18,711 nucleotides of DNA from Opitutaceae bacterium (GCA_031266495.1 JAISAX010000486.1:1-18711), one strand, 5' to 3'; positions 1 to 7,838 are shown, counted from the first letter of the stretch. Notes: generated by a model from the sequence alone, not told the origin. Numbers and translations: made by a program.

Positions 1-4
1 GGTT

Positions 5-36
5 AGAAAAATATCGACGCAATTGGAAGAATTGCG
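5..36 (-). terminator. Possible intrinsic terminator after the small exported gene
   Basis: Seen: a 7-bp perfect inverted repeat (18-24 and 30-36) with a 5-base loop. Read on the minus strand it is followed within a few bases by a run of five T's. It lies about 50 bases past the stop codon at 85-87, so it could end the two-gene minus-strand unit. The stem is short and AT-containing, so this is tentative. The rest of bases 1-84 shows nothing I recognise. A short open frame (2-43, plus) could be the tail of a gene entering from outside the window. Confidence 0.35.
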
Positions 37-84
37 AGCGTAAGTTAAACACCAGCAAACATTTCATCGTATTATCATTTATTT

Positions 85-702
85 CTATATTACTGAAAAG
101 ATTCTAAACACGCTCTTACCATTTTCGATAGTGGAGCGAATGTATTTAAACCCGGGACCCAATTCGAGTGTCGATTCCTGGCCTCCGTCTAGAAACTTAA
201 GAATGATATTTTCTCCATTATAAACAACCTCCTTCAGTTCGCGTGCACCAGAATCAAATGGCTCAAAAGCACCTTTGTAGAGTTTTACATAAACAAGCTC
301 TCGGGGGTCTCGGCGAAAAATCTCTTCAAATTCGCGTAATCCCACCTCAATTTCGGAAGCTGTGCTTACCTTACGACTAAAACCACTGAACCTAAATTTC
401 GAAGGAATGGTCCAGCCTAGCGAATGGATTGACTGGTCGTAAAGAGTAAGAAACTTGGGGAAACCTGCAGGCGCAGCGCTATTCGCGAACAGAATATTTT
501 CTTCCGCAAAGAAGGCTATCTGCGCCTTGGCCTCACCAATTTGCTTAACAAATGATGGAACCTCGCGGCGGCCATTGGGCGTCAAGACAGAAAGTGCCGG
601 CCCAGCTTGCCAATCGGACGCTGAAAGCCATGGCACTTGTTCTTCTGCATGCACCGTTGTCGGTTGGGAAACCAATATTGGGTAAATTATCAACGTCCCC
701 AA
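85..702 (-). CDS. Small exported protein of unknown function
   Basis: The frame is open from 735 down to the stop at 85. The first conventional start is a TTG at 700-702, giving 205 residues. In-frame codons further upstream encode a Lys-Lys-Asn-Asn basic stretch leading into the hydrophobic segment that ends at a VHA|EEQ-like cleavage site. That is a textbook signal peptide, so real translation may begin at the ATA codon 733-735, which overlaps the stop of the preceding gene. The mature part (about 170 residues) has no motif I recognise and no further membrane segment. It directly follows the transglutaminase-like gene on the same strand, so both are probably exported and co-expressed. Base composition is lower in GC than the phage block next door. 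No family assignment is made. Confidence covers it being a real gene, not its role. Confidence 0.6.
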   Translation of the reverse strand: MGTLIIYPILVSQPTTVHAEEQVPWLSASDWQAGPALSVLTPNGRREVPSFVKQIGEAKAQIAFFAEENILFANSAAPAGFPKFLTLYDQSIHSLGWTIPSKFRFSGFSRKVSTASEIEVGLREFEEIFRRDPRELVYVKLYKGAFEPFDSGARELKEVVYNGENIILKFLDGGQESTLELGPGFKYIRSTIENGKSVFRIFSVI

Positions 703-731
703 ACGGAATATTAACCGAAGATTATTTTTTT

Positions 732-2669
732 TTATGGATAATCTACTGGTCCAAAAATGATGGCAGAAAAGGAGGGTGGGTTCATTCTGATATCTGCCGT
801 CTCATTATTGTCTGAATTGCTCTCATCCAATCCGTAGCCAACAATGGCTTGATCTTCAAAGTCCTGTTCATTTGCGTATGTCACTCCGTATGAGGGATCA
901 TAGTATACTTCGCCATATTTTGCGATAGCATGACCCCCAAAGACTTTTACATAAGGGGTAATGGTATTCTGGCCCGACGCCCCCTCGGTTGATATCCAAT
1001 TGCCGTATTGCGTGTTTCCTTCACTACAAGAATAATCTGGATTTTTTGTGGGGAATTGTATCCTTGATGGCGTAGGTGCACCTTGAGATAGGGTCCAGTT
1101 TTTGATGACCATAAGAAAGGCTCCCTCGTCAGCGCCAGCGTTGACTTGGATCGCGCGTGAAGTCGGCTCACCATGAATCTTCAAACAATCCAGAAACAAT
1201 CGCATCCAGGCAAAACACTGTCCATTTCGTTCATTTAGCAGCCCTTCGGTGCTTACGGATACACTCTGCTGGACGATGCCCGCTTTATAATATTGCAGTG
1301 GAATATCAAAGGCGCGACTGGACATATTCCATGCTTTAACATTGCGGCCGGAAAAATTGGCCCACACGTTTTCCACCACTTGGTTCCATGTTATCGCTCC
1401 CGGCTTGGAACAGGCCAAGTGCAACACCGTATGATAAAGCTTCTTTGCTTGAATAGGCTGCCCGTATAAAACGTATAATGGATGCCTGCTGATTCCCATT
1501 TGATGCCAACTTGATCCGTCATCAACGGAGATTTCCCACGTTATCCGCATGTCTTCGATATAATTGACCATGCCTCCGCCAATCGGACTGGTTCCTTCAA
1601 TGAGCGGAATGTCGATTACTCCGCCGGCGGCACCGGCTGGTTCCGATGAGCCGATAATAATTTCATTCTCGCCGGGACCTTTCAGTTGTGAACCTTTGGC
1701 TTTGGCCCGGACCCGCACATTCACCCCCTCCAGGCCAGGACATTTCAACTTGGCTGTCATTCCTATGGTGTCACCTTTTATGTAGCAGACGGGCCACTTT
1801 ACGTCGCTTTGATCTTCTGCATCACCGTTGAGCGGATTTGAGTTATCCCGCCAATCCGCGCCTGAATAGTCCCCACTGCCATCGTCTTTCCTGACGGTCT
1901 GATTTCCGTGAAACTCGACTTCGTGCAGCCCGACTGAGGCGAGCCGGAACTGCACATTGGTATCGTAAGCGCCGTCGACGATATTCTGGACGGTGGCCTT
2001 GAACTTGAGTTTTCGGCTGGCCGGTTCCGGATCGCTGGGGAAGCGGATGGCGAAGTATCCGACAATGGCCTCGCCATACTCATTGAATTTCTCATGGAGC
2101 GCATTAACGCGATGAGAGCCGGATTTCGACTGCCCCCATGCGGGCTGAATCGTCCAGGTGACCGCATCGTCAAAGTCCGAGTGCTGGCCCGTATAATAGG
2201 GATATTCCGCGGTGTGAACGACCACTTCCAAAAGCACAAATTGCCCCGGATCGCCGGTGTATTCGTGCTCGTCGCTGATTTCCTCCATGTCGAAAGTGGT
2301 AACAGCAAATACAGAGGGAAATCCCCGAGGGCCTTGCTCGGGCAGCGCAAGTTGCTGCATGGTCCCCGGCACGTTTGTTTCCGGCCCCGAGGGCGGATTG
2401 CCTGAGCCTGGGCTGCCCGGCGGCGGACCGCCGGGCGGGGAACCCGCCGTCGCTGGGAAAAAAGACAGGGAAATGCTGGTCGAAGCGCTGATGCCTAACG
2501 AATTGGTGGCAACCGCCGTGAAGGTGACCGCCCCCAAGGCGGATTCAGTCCGGTTGAACAAATAGGAGGTAATGTTGCCTCCCGGTTTGGTTTCGAGCAA
2601 GACTCCGTTCCGATAAAGCGCCACGGTAGCAATATCCGAGTGGGAATCGTCGGCTTTGACCCAAAGCAC
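732..2669 (-). CDS. Ig-like plus transglutaminase-like exported protein, 5' truncated
   Basis: Residues 1-70 form a bacterial Ig-like domain (VALYRNG, then FTAVATNSLG). A Gly/Pro-rich linker follows at about 75-100. After a long beta-rich middle, a transglutaminase/papain-fold signature appears: NGQCFAW with Cys near residue 485, GGHAIAKYGEVYYDPSYG with His near 580, and Asp near 591. Proteins with this triad are cysteine peptidases or transglutaminase-like enzymes; the substrate cannot be told here. The GTG at 2667-2669, with GAGGAGGAA just upstream, is the only conventional start. However, the Ig domain clearly begins earlier: the same frame is open up to the portal stop at 2862, with no ATG, GTG or TTG before 2669. 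The 5' end, including any signal peptide, has therefore been lost at a junction with the phage block. The remaining product could still be made from the GTG, but would not be exported. Confidence 0.7.
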   Translation of the reverse strand: MLWVKADDSHSDIATVALYRNGVLLETKPGGNITSYLFNRTESALGAVTFTAVATNSLGISASTSISLSFFPATAGSPPGGPPPGSPGSGNPPSGPETNVPGTMQQLALPEQGPRGFPSVFAVTTFDMEEISDEHEYTGDPGQFVLLEVVVHTAEYPYYTGQHSDFDDAVTWTIQPAWGQSKSGSHRVNALHEKFNEYGEAIVGYFAIRFPSDPEPASRKLKFKATVQNIVDGAYDTNVQFRLASVGLHEVEFHGNQTVRKDDGSGDYSGADWRDNSNPLNGDAEDQSDVKWPVCYIKGDTIGMTAKLKCPGLEGVNVRVRAKAKGSQLKGPGENEIIIGSSEPAGAAGGVIDIPLIEGTSPIGGGMVNYIEDMRITWEISVDDGSSWHQMGISRHPLYVLYGQPIQAKKLYHTVLHLACSKPGAITWNQVVENVWANFSGRNVKAWNMSSRAFDIPLQYYKAGIVQQSVSVSTEGLLNERNGQCFAWMRLFLDCLKIHGEPTSRAIQVNAGADEGAFLMVIKNWTLSQGAPTPSRIQFPTKNPDYSCSEGNTQYGNWISTEGASGQNTITPYVKVFGGHAIAKYGEVYYDPSYGVTYANEQDFEDQAIVGYGLDESNSDNNETADIRMNPPSFSAIIFGPVDYP

Positions 2670-2728
2670 AAATTCCTCCTCCTGATTCAGGTGAGCCTCC
2701 TGATTCGGGGCAACGACAAACCCCAGAG

Positions 2729-2826
2729 GAATGTTTGAAACACCATGATTTGGCCTGATCTGGTTTGATTTACCCTCTGATGGCAGGCTCCAAAAGCGAG
2801 CGGACGGCGAATGTTTGAAAACACCA
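2729..2826. repeat. Short direct repeat at the phage/host-type junction
   Basis: Seen: the 12-base string gaatgtttgaaa occurs at 2729-2740 with cacca following, and again at 2809-2820 with an extra a then cacca, about 80 bases apart. The two copies bracket the stretch where the Mu-like portal gene ends and the truncated Ig/transglutaminase gene begins. This could be a recombination scar, an insertion footprint or a small tandem duplication. Its length is modest, so chance cannot be fully excluded. Confidence 0.45.
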
Positions 2827-2861
2827 GCCCCGCGAGGCGTGTGCGAAATAATTGAAACGGG

Positions 2862-4397
2862 TCAGCGTGCCCGGCTGGCGACACCGTTGGCCGTGATCGC
2901 CATCATCGCGTCCTCCATCACTCGGGCCGAACGCGATGGGTCGAACTTCGCAGCACAGAACGCTTGCACGCCGTCGATGGCCTCGGCGGGCGTACGGGCG
3001 TGCAAGATGATGTCGCGGATAGGAGCCAGGTCACCCCGGAGCGTTTTGGCCCACTCGGGTGCCGCGGTCTGGGCGATTGCATTGGTCGGATCGATCAGGG
3101 GAAATCCTGGCGACGCGAATGCCGAGAAAGGGCCAGGGGCAGGTGCGGCCGGCATACGTTCGATCGGCAGACCAACACGTTCGCTTATGGTCTCCAGTCC
3201 GCCGTCCGCAATGCGAAGCCCGCCGGCAGCCAGCGAGCTGATAAGCGTGCCAGTGGCTGTCATCTCATCGGTCTCCATTGATCCCCAGATGGCCAGCGGT
3301 GCCCGTCCTCGGTAGCCGTTGATGCGGAGGTATTGCGTGAAAAGCTGGTGTCGCAATGTTGCGGCCAGCCGGCGCGCATCGGACTGGCGCTTGTCCTGGC
3401 GTTTGCTGGACTGAGCCTCGGATGTACCCGAGTTCATCCCCGTGGCCTGCGCGTCGGAACTGAGTGTTTCTCCGAGGATGAGCTTCGACTTCTCCCGGTT
3501 GCACAATTCGATGAATGTTTGATATGCGGAACCGCTGTCCGTGGTGGCTGCCTGCTTGATGTCAACTTCGGTTTCCTTGCTCACGACGAGGCCACCCATT
3601 TTTTGGGAGAACTGAAACGCCGACAAAAGCACAGATCGGGATTCATCATCGGCCTGGTCATATTTACCGACAAGGAATGGCCCGCCGTAGCGATCGAGGA
3701 AACGCGCCCACCAATCGCGGCCCATCATGGAAAGCAACCACCAGAACACGATCGAACGCATGGGGCCGCCCCAGTTGTCGGGGAGCGAAAGCAGGTGCCC
3801 GCGGTGGATGATGTAGCGGCCATCCTCGGGAGCCTGTCCCCCATTGCCCACTGGCCAGCCCTGATCATTCGTCGGCAAAATCTCCAATGCCCCCGACGTG
3901 TAGGAGAGTAACTGATACGGGACAGGTGTGAGTCCGGCCAATTCGTAACGCAGCCCCGGCCTGGAGCTGAGACGGAAGGTTTTTTCCAGCAGCGACACTG
4001 GCCAGAGCACGGAATCCAGCAGATGGGCACAGGCTATTTCCCACTCGGGGAAGTCGGCGATCATCGCTTCGATTACGGCGGCGGCGATGACATCATCGGG
4101 ACTCTTTTTGTCCCACGGCTGAATGCTGAGGGTGTCGCTGGTGACGGCCTCCTTGCGATCGGCGAAACGTCCCTGCAAATGCGAATCGGACGCGATGATC
4201 TCCTGATAGAGCTGAAACAACCGCGTGACATCGCCGCCCTCGGCGGCCCGGAAGGTGTCATGCACATCATCCACCGTCAGCGTGGATGCGATCGACGTGG
4301 GGATTGCCCGGTTGTTAAAAACCGTCACCCGACGCAGCGGGAGCAGTGAAGCGAGATAACGGGTGAGCGCCTGAGCGCGTTCTTTGAGTGTGGGCAT
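2862..4397 (-). CDS. Mu gp29-like portal protein (DUF935 family)
   Basis: 511 residues, matching the size of the Mu portal gp29. The N-terminal half carries the family pattern DSHLQGRFADRKEAV (about 71-85). The middle has RDWWARFLDRYGGPFLVGKYD (about 229-249), the Trp/Arg-rich segment with the small-residue turn and VGKY found in DUF935 proteins. The portal forms the ring at the capsid vertex through which DNA is packaged and is the docking site of the terminase. The gene sits directly after the terminase nuclease gene with an 18-base gap, the same order as Mu gp27-gp28-gp29. ATG 4395-4397 is chosen because AGAGGA lies about 10 bases upstream and an in-frame stop lies just before it. It looks full length. 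The next expected Mu gene (gp30, MuF) is missing and is replaced by unrelated sequence, so the packaging block is orphaned. Confidence 0.88.
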   Translation of the reverse strand: MPTLKERAQALTRYLASLLPLRRVTVFNNRAIPTSIASTLTVDDVHDTFRAAEGGDVTRLFQLYQEIIASDSHLQGRFADRKEAVTSDTLSIQPWDKKSPDDVIAAAVIEAMIADFPEWEIACAHLLDSVLWPVSLLEKTFRLSSRPGLRYELAGLTPVPYQLLSYTSGALEILPTNDQGWPVGNGGQAPEDGRYIIHRGHLLSLPDNWGGPMRSIVFWWLLSMMGRDWWARFLDRYGGPFLVGKYDQADDESRSVLLSAFQFSQKMGGLVVSKETEVDIKQAATTDSGSAYQTFIELCNREKSKLILGETLSSDAQATGMNSGTSEAQSSKRQDKRQSDARRLAATLRHQLFTQYLRINGYRGRAPLAIWGSMETDEMTATGTLISSLAAGGLRIADGGLETISERVGLPIERMPAAPAPGPFSAFASPGFPLIDPTNAIAQTAAPEWAKTLRGDLAPIRDIILHARTPAEAIDGVQAFCAAKFDPSRSARVMEDAMMAITANGVASRAR

Positions 4398-4415
4398 GAT
4401 GTGTGTGTCCTCTGG

Positions 4416-5159
4416 TCAGATGGGGCGGACGATGCCGCCGCGTTTCCGGAATTTTTCCGCCCACGGATTGCGGACGCCGGCGCGCACCGCGCCACGGTTG
4501 ACGCCGAGTGTGCCGGTTGGGGCGCCCTGCGCGGCCGCCCGGCCTGATTTCGACATGAGGGCGTGCAGGGCGAGTTTGCCGCCGTCGAACACATCGCCGT
4601 GGCCGCCGTCCTCCGCGATGGTTGACGCGAAACTGCCGCGATCCCGCGACACGAGGCGGATGTCCGTCTTGATCCATTCGCATGACGGAAGCGCGAGGTA
4701 TCCATCTTCAATCGTATTGATAAACAGATTACCAAGATACGATTTGACCGACATGCTCTCGCCCATGTGCTCGATCGTCTCGCTGGAGACGACGAGTTCC
4801 ACCGGCACGATCCCGGCAAACTCACGCCGGAGTTGCGCGGCGAAAAACCGCTCGCTGGTGGCGTCGATGCAGAGCCGCCTTGCCCGCAAGCCATGCGGGA
4901 GCCCGGTCAACACCGTGCGCAGGATCGCCCTGGTCACGTCGGGATCGGATGTTTTCCATCGCACCACGAGACGCATGTAATAGGTCAGCGCCACTTGCTG
5001 GCAGACGGACAACGAACTGGGGTTGCTCTTGTCTTTGGTCGTGGTGGCGATGTCCAGGCCCAGACTAATGCGCGGATGTTCAGGAGCGAAAAAACTCTGC
5101 CAATCCACCGGCAGGATGTCGGCGACGTTGACGGTCTTGGCTTGGCGGGGCGACTTCAT
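4416..5159 (-). CDS. Terminase large subunit, nuclease half (Mu gp28-like C-terminal part)
   Basis: 247 residues starting at ATG 5157-5159, which overlaps the stop of the ATPase gene in ATGA. The RNase H-like nuclease acids are visible: ISLGLDIATT with Asp36, LCIDATSERF with Asp99, and EDGGHGDVFDGGKLAL with Asp189. These match the metal-binding acids of terminase nucleases that cut concatemeric or integrated DNA during head filling. The open frame continues upstream of the ATG but yields only basic, shadow-like sequence. The ATPase half plus this half total about 556 residues, the length of the single-chain Mu gp28. Neither half misses an obvious segment, so this looks like gene fission with translational coupling rather than decay. 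The two products would have to assemble into one motor. Confidence 0.82.
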   Translation of the reverse strand: MKSPRQAKTVNVADILPVDWQSFFAPEHPRISLGLDIATTTKDKSNPSSLSVCQQVALTYYMRLVVRWKTSDPDVTRAILRTVLTGLPHGLRARRLCIDATSERFFAAQLRREFAGIVPVELVVSSETIEHMGESMSVKSYLGNLFINTIEDGYLALPSCEWIKTDIRLVSRDRGSFASTIAEDGGHGDVFDGGKLALHALMSKSGRAAAQGAPTGTLGVNRGAVRAGVRNPWAEKFRKRGGIVRPI

Positions 5160-6085
5160 GCCACGACAGCCTCCGTGATATTGGTGCCGACGCAGGCCCC
5201 CTTGCCCAGAGCCATGGCGTGCCCGATTGCCATCAGACTGACGGCGGCCGTGCCACCCGCGATAAATTGCAGGCCGTAGTTGCGACCCCATGCCGTCTTG
5301 TCGAAGGCCATCGCCCGGTGTTCCTCCGGTGTGATCTTTGCGCCCGTGTCGGGATGGTGCATCATCACGCCGGCGAGCGCGGCGTCCCATGCATCCACGC
5401 GGTGGACCATCAAGCCGTAGTCCGACTTGTAGAAATTGCCCGCCGCGTTCGCCACGAACTCCGTGCCTTCCGGCGGCAGAAGGATTTCGTAGGAGTAGTG
5501 CTTGTCGTCGGGTGGTGACGTAGTGACAATCCGGATACGGAATTGCGATTTCGACTCCATGAACGAATCAACCGCCTCCAACACCTCTTGACAGTTCGGC
5601 CAGCGCCCGAACTCATCCCCGATAATGTGCCCTGTCCAACCCACCGCTGTGTTGGGATTCGGCGCGATGACACGCGTGCGGCTGCACGTCGTGCGATCAT
5701 GCCACAATTTTGCCTCCAGCCTGGAGTGCTCAAACAGATCGCAGAAACCATCAAAATCGATGTCGTCGGCATTCGTCTCCAGCTTCAGTGCATTCGCCGC
5801 CGCCACGGCCTTGAGCTTCGCGAGGTGATCGCGCCACGACTGCGCCTCCTTCACGATGATCTCCGTGCCCAGTGCGATGGCCGCCGAGATGATCGACGTG
5901 AGCACGCCAGGCGTCTCCATCATCCAGTCCAGCGCCTCGTTCGCCAAAAGGTAACTCTTGCCGCCCTGCCGCCGCCACACATAGCCGAGACGCCGCAACG
6001 GGTGACGAAACCCCGCCCGTTGATACGCACGGAACGGCACTACGCCGGCTCGGGCTTTGGACGCAGTCTCAGTTATCCTGGCCAT
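5156..6085 (-). CDS. Terminase large subunit, ATPase half (Mu gp28-like N-terminal part)
   Basis: 309 residues from ATG 6083-6085, preferred over the upstream TTG because GGAGG and GTGGAG lie immediately before the ATG. Motifs: a degenerate Walker A of the Mu-like type, WRRQGGKSY (residues 37-45); Walker B HIIGDEFGRW (153-161); and the coupling-type motif VTTSPP at about 185. This is the translocating ATPase that pumps phage DNA into the prohead. The start overlaps the 3' end of the DUF3486 gene by 17 bases and the stop overlaps the nuclease gene start by four. The C-terminus is the usual linker region and then stops exactly where a single-chain terminase would pass into the RNase H fold. An old frameshift stabilised by a restart is the alternative explanation. 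Confidence 0.85.
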   Translation of the reverse strand: MARITETASKARAGVVPFRAYQRAGFRHPLRRLGYVWRRQGGKSYLLANEALDWMMETPGVLTSIISAAIALGTEIIVKEAQSWRDHLAKLKAVAAANALKLETNADDIDFDGFCDLFEHSRLEAKLWHDRTTCSRTRVIAPNPNTAVGWTGHIIGDEFGRWPNCQEVLEAVDSFMESKSQFRIRIVTTSPPDDKHYSYEILLPPEGTEFVANAAGNFYKSDYGLMVHRVDAWDAALAGVMMHHPDTGAKITPEEHRAMAFDKTAWGRNYGLQFIAGGTAAVSLMAIGHAMALGKGACVGTNITEAVVA

Positions 6086-6770
6086 TCTCCACCCCCTCCA
6101 CCGGGCCAAACATGTGCAGACGCAACTGTTCGATCTTCACCGACGGCTTCGCTTTGCCCCCGGCGATCTCCGCCGCCTTCCGGTCGGCATAAAACTTCAA
6201 AAACATCTCCGCTGTCGCCCGCTGGACCTTGATCTCCTCCAGTGCCAGCTTGCGATCATTCTGCGCCAGCCGCCGTTCATTTTGCTCGATGGTCCGTTCC
6301 GCCATCTGCGCCTTCCTCGCGTCCGCCTGACTCTTTTGCAGCCGGGCCAGTGCATCCACCAGCCCCAGGTAAGTCGCCGGCTTCTCCGTCAAGAGCCTCT
6401 TTTGCGCCTCCACGTCCAGACTCTCGAAAATCATGAGGAGCTGGCCGCCGGCGATGGCGGTGGCTCCCTCCGTAGTGGTTCCGCCGTTACGCTCGGCCAG
6501 CGCGAGGGAATAATCCGCCAGTCCCTTCGTGCGCTCAAGCTGTTCGCGGCGATCCCGCCATTCCCTGTAACCACCCTGCCTCCATTCGGTCAGGTTCTGG
6601 GCGTTGATTGGTTCCTCGCCAAAGTATTCGTCCAACACCGACAACACTTCGGGCAACGTGTGCAGCCATACGAGGATGCGCGGCCCCGGCTCACCGTCAT
6701 CCAGACGGCGGTTGACCTCGTTGCGGATGGCGAGGGGGAGGCGGGCGATCTTGCCGTTGCGGGCGGTCAT
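6069..6770 (-). CDS. DUF3486 protein, Mu gp27-like probable small terminase
   Basis: 233 residues. The start MTARNGKIARLPLAIRNEVN followed by LTEWRQGGYREW (about 58-70) is the helix-turn-helix-like N-terminal pattern of DUF3486 / Mu gp27-type proteins: a basic patch, LP, then a pair of short helices. The rest (about 125-205) is a long, charged, coiled-coil-like helix rich in Gln, Arg, Lys and Ala. The family always sits just before the large terminase and is thought to act as the DNA-recognising small subunit. That role is inferred from position, as it is here. The ATG 6768-6770 has no clear Shine-Dalgarno site. The stop lies inside the start region of the ATPase gene (17-base overlap), so translation is coupled. 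Confidence 0.75.
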   Translation of the reverse strand: MTARNGKIARLPLAIRNEVNRRLDDGEPGPRILVWLHTLPEVLSVLDEYFGEEPINAQNLTEWRQGGYREWRDRREQLERTKGLADYSLALAERNGGTTTEGATAIAGGQLLMIFESLDVEAQKRLLTEKPATYLGLVDALARLQKSQADARKAQMAERTIEQNERRLAQNDRKLALEEIKVQRATAEMFLKFYADRKAAEIAGGKAKPSVKIEQLRLHMFGPVEGVENGQDN

Positions 6771-6822
6771 GGGTGCGACGGTTGGCGACGGGAGCGACTC
6801 GTATCGACAGGGAGGGGGGATG

Positions 6823-7089
6823 TTATCTGACGGATTTTAGACGGACTCGTTTGGCTGCGTCTGTGCCGCCACGGATGAGGATCTGTCCGTCTTGACGAAG
6901 TGTGATGACAGCGACGACCAAGCCGTCCTCATCGAGAAGTTCCGCACACGCGATGCAGGGTTTGAGCTTTTGCCTTTTACGGACGAAGGCCGTAAAATCA
7001 CAGAAACCAGCAAGGGCGAAGAGGAGCACGATAAGACCCACAAAAATGAGCGCTAGAATGCCGGAGATATTAACGAGTAATTGGATCAT
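6823..7089 (-). CDS. Small single-pass membrane protein of the phage lysis/packaging block
   Basis: 88 residues. Residues 1-32 form one very hydrophobic helix (NISGILALIFVGLIVLLFALAG). A basic stretch (VRKRQKLKPC) follows, then a small soluble domain with a CIAC motif and short beta-like strands (GLVVAVITLRQDGQILIRGG). I do not recognise a family. Its ATG overlaps the stop of the upstream lipoprotein gene (ATGA at 7086-7089), so it belongs to the same operon. Position between the lysis-type genes and the gp27-like gene suggests a role in lysis or an accessory membrane role, but that is only context. Confidence 0.6.
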   Translation of the reverse strand: MIQLLVNISGILALIFVGLIVLLFALAGFCDFTAFVRKRQKLKPCIACAELLDEDGLVVAVITLRQDGQILIRGGTDAAKRVRLKSVR

Positions 7090-7370
7090 TTTGTGGAGGT
7101 TTTGGCGCGTTCTTCGGCGAGGGCGGCGGCGAGGTTTTGGGCTTCGCGTTCGCGCGCCTCGTAGCGTGCGGGCGAGTGCCAGACCTCATCCACTTGAGGG
7201 ACGTATATTCCCAGTGTCGTTTGCACCGGTTGCCCGGCGGGGAGCGCCAGCGTTGGCGGCTGATAGAGCATCCGCCGCGACGCGGCGCTTGTGGAGCAGC
7301 CGCTCGTGCAGGCGATCAGCGCGCACGTGATCGGCAGGATCAACGCTGCGGCGTAGTTGTTCGATTTCAT
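7086..7370 (-). CDS. Small lipoprotein, candidate outer-membrane spanin (Rz1-like)
   Basis: 94 residues from ATG 7368-7370. The N-terminus is a lipoprotein signal peptide: a hydrophobic run, then ACTSGC with the lipidated Cys at about residue 23. The mature part is about 70 residues with PPTLALPAGQP and a recurrent phage-type pattern, IYVPQVDEVWHSPARYEARE, then a short charged helix. The longer open frame upstream is basic/proline shadow sequence, so the internal ATG is chosen. Roughly two thirds of the gene overlaps, in another frame, the small membrane gene that ends at 7186. This is the embedded layout typical of Rz/Rz1 inner/outer spanin pairs that fuse the two membranes at lysis. Assignment rests on lipobox, size and gene nesting, not sequence similarity. 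Confidence 0.6.
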   Translation of the reverse strand: MKSNNYAAALILPITCALIACTSGCSTSAASRRMLYQPPTLALPAGQPVQTTLGIYVPQVDEVWHSPARYEAREREAQNLAAALAEERAKTSTK

Positions 7371-7476
7371 TTTCAAGGTCGTCACATTCCCTCCCGGTGC
7401 GATCCGGGTAGCGCAGCGCATAGACGTAGAGCGCGGCGGCGGCGGCGCGGAAAAACCATTCGATGGCGCCCCACAT
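7186..7476 (-). CDS. Small membrane protein, candidate inner-membrane spanin (Rz-like)
   Basis: 96 residues from ATG 7474-7476. An N-terminal hydrophobic segment (WFFRAAAAALYVYALRY) is followed by a charged helical stretch with heptad-like spacing (ECDDLENEIEQLRRSV, then VRADRLHERLLHKRRVAADAL). The last 25 residues look disordered. One N-terminal membrane anchor plus a periplasmic helix is the topology of i-spanins. The downstream lipoprotein starts inside this gene in another frame. No Shine-Dalgarno site is visible. It lies 52 bases after the holin-like gene. An alternative is a generic phage membrane protein unrelated to lysis. Confidence 0.55.
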   Translation of the reverse strand: MWGAIEWFFRAAAAALYVYALRYPDRTGRECDDLENEIEQLRRSVDPADHVRADRLHERLLHKRRVAADALSAANAGAPRRATGANDTGNIRPSSG

Positions 7477-7528
7477 GGGATTGTTATTTTATTTACGCGG
7501 AGACACACCGGCGACCCCGCGTAAAAAT

Positions 7529-7726
7529 TCAGGTAGTGGTGGTGGTGGTTTCGACTTTCTCGCCGGCCTTCTTGCGGGCGACGATCGTCCAGATGACGCC
7601 GATGAGGGTCGCGGCGGCGCCGGCGCCGGTGGCGATCTCGCTACTGGTGGCCAGGCCGCTGCTGGTAAGGAAGCTGCCTCCGAAGGTGAGGCCTTGCTGG
7701 ATGAGCTTGATGATGGTGTCTTTCAT
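7529..7726 (-). CDS. Small holin-like membrane protein
   Basis: 65 residues from ATG 7724-7726. The pattern is KLIQQGLTFGGSFLTSSGLATSS, a Gly-rich turn, then a hydrophobic helix (GAGAAATLIGVIWTIVARKK) and a charged, Thr-rich tail. The Gly/Ala-rich double-hydrophobic layout ending in a Trp-containing helix and a basic patch resembles small phage holins of the Pam3 gp28 type, which form the inner-membrane lesion that triggers lysis. It is first in the minus-strand lysis/packaging operon, next to the spanin-like pair, which supports the call. Sequence upstream of this ATG in the same frame is proline-rich and does not look coding. Confidence 0.6.
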   Translation of the reverse strand: MKDTIIKLIQQGLTFGGSFLTSSGLATSSEIATGAGAAATLIGVIWTIVARKKAGEKVETTTTTT

Positions 7727-7749
7727 GATTTGATACGGGACTGATTTTT

Positions 7750-7777
7750 CCTCCGGAGCCGCACCGGACTCCGGAGG
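7750..7777. other. Perfect 9-bp hairpin upstream of the holin-like gene
   Basis: Seen: cctccggag (7750-7758) and its exact reverse complement (7769-7777), separated by 10 bases. No T-run follows it on either strand, so it is not a standard intrinsic terminator. Read on the minus strand it lies in the leader of the holin-like gene, about 24 bases before the ATG. It could affect translation or mRNA stability of the lysis operon. Function not known. Confidence 0.5.
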
Positions 7778-7838
7778 GTTGTGGTTATCTGGCGAAACCG
7801 CGGGCGTTGATGGTGCGAACAGCGCGCGCGGGGAAGTG

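Noticed and set aside
2815..6232. Numerous plus-strand open frames opposite the phage genes
   Set aside because: They are Arg/Pro/His-rich shadows of high-GC minus-strand genes with recognised motifs and overlapping operon starts.
7750..7777. Hairpin as an intrinsic terminator
   Set aside because: The stem is perfect but no T-run follows on either strand; the A/T tract is on the wrong side for both directions.
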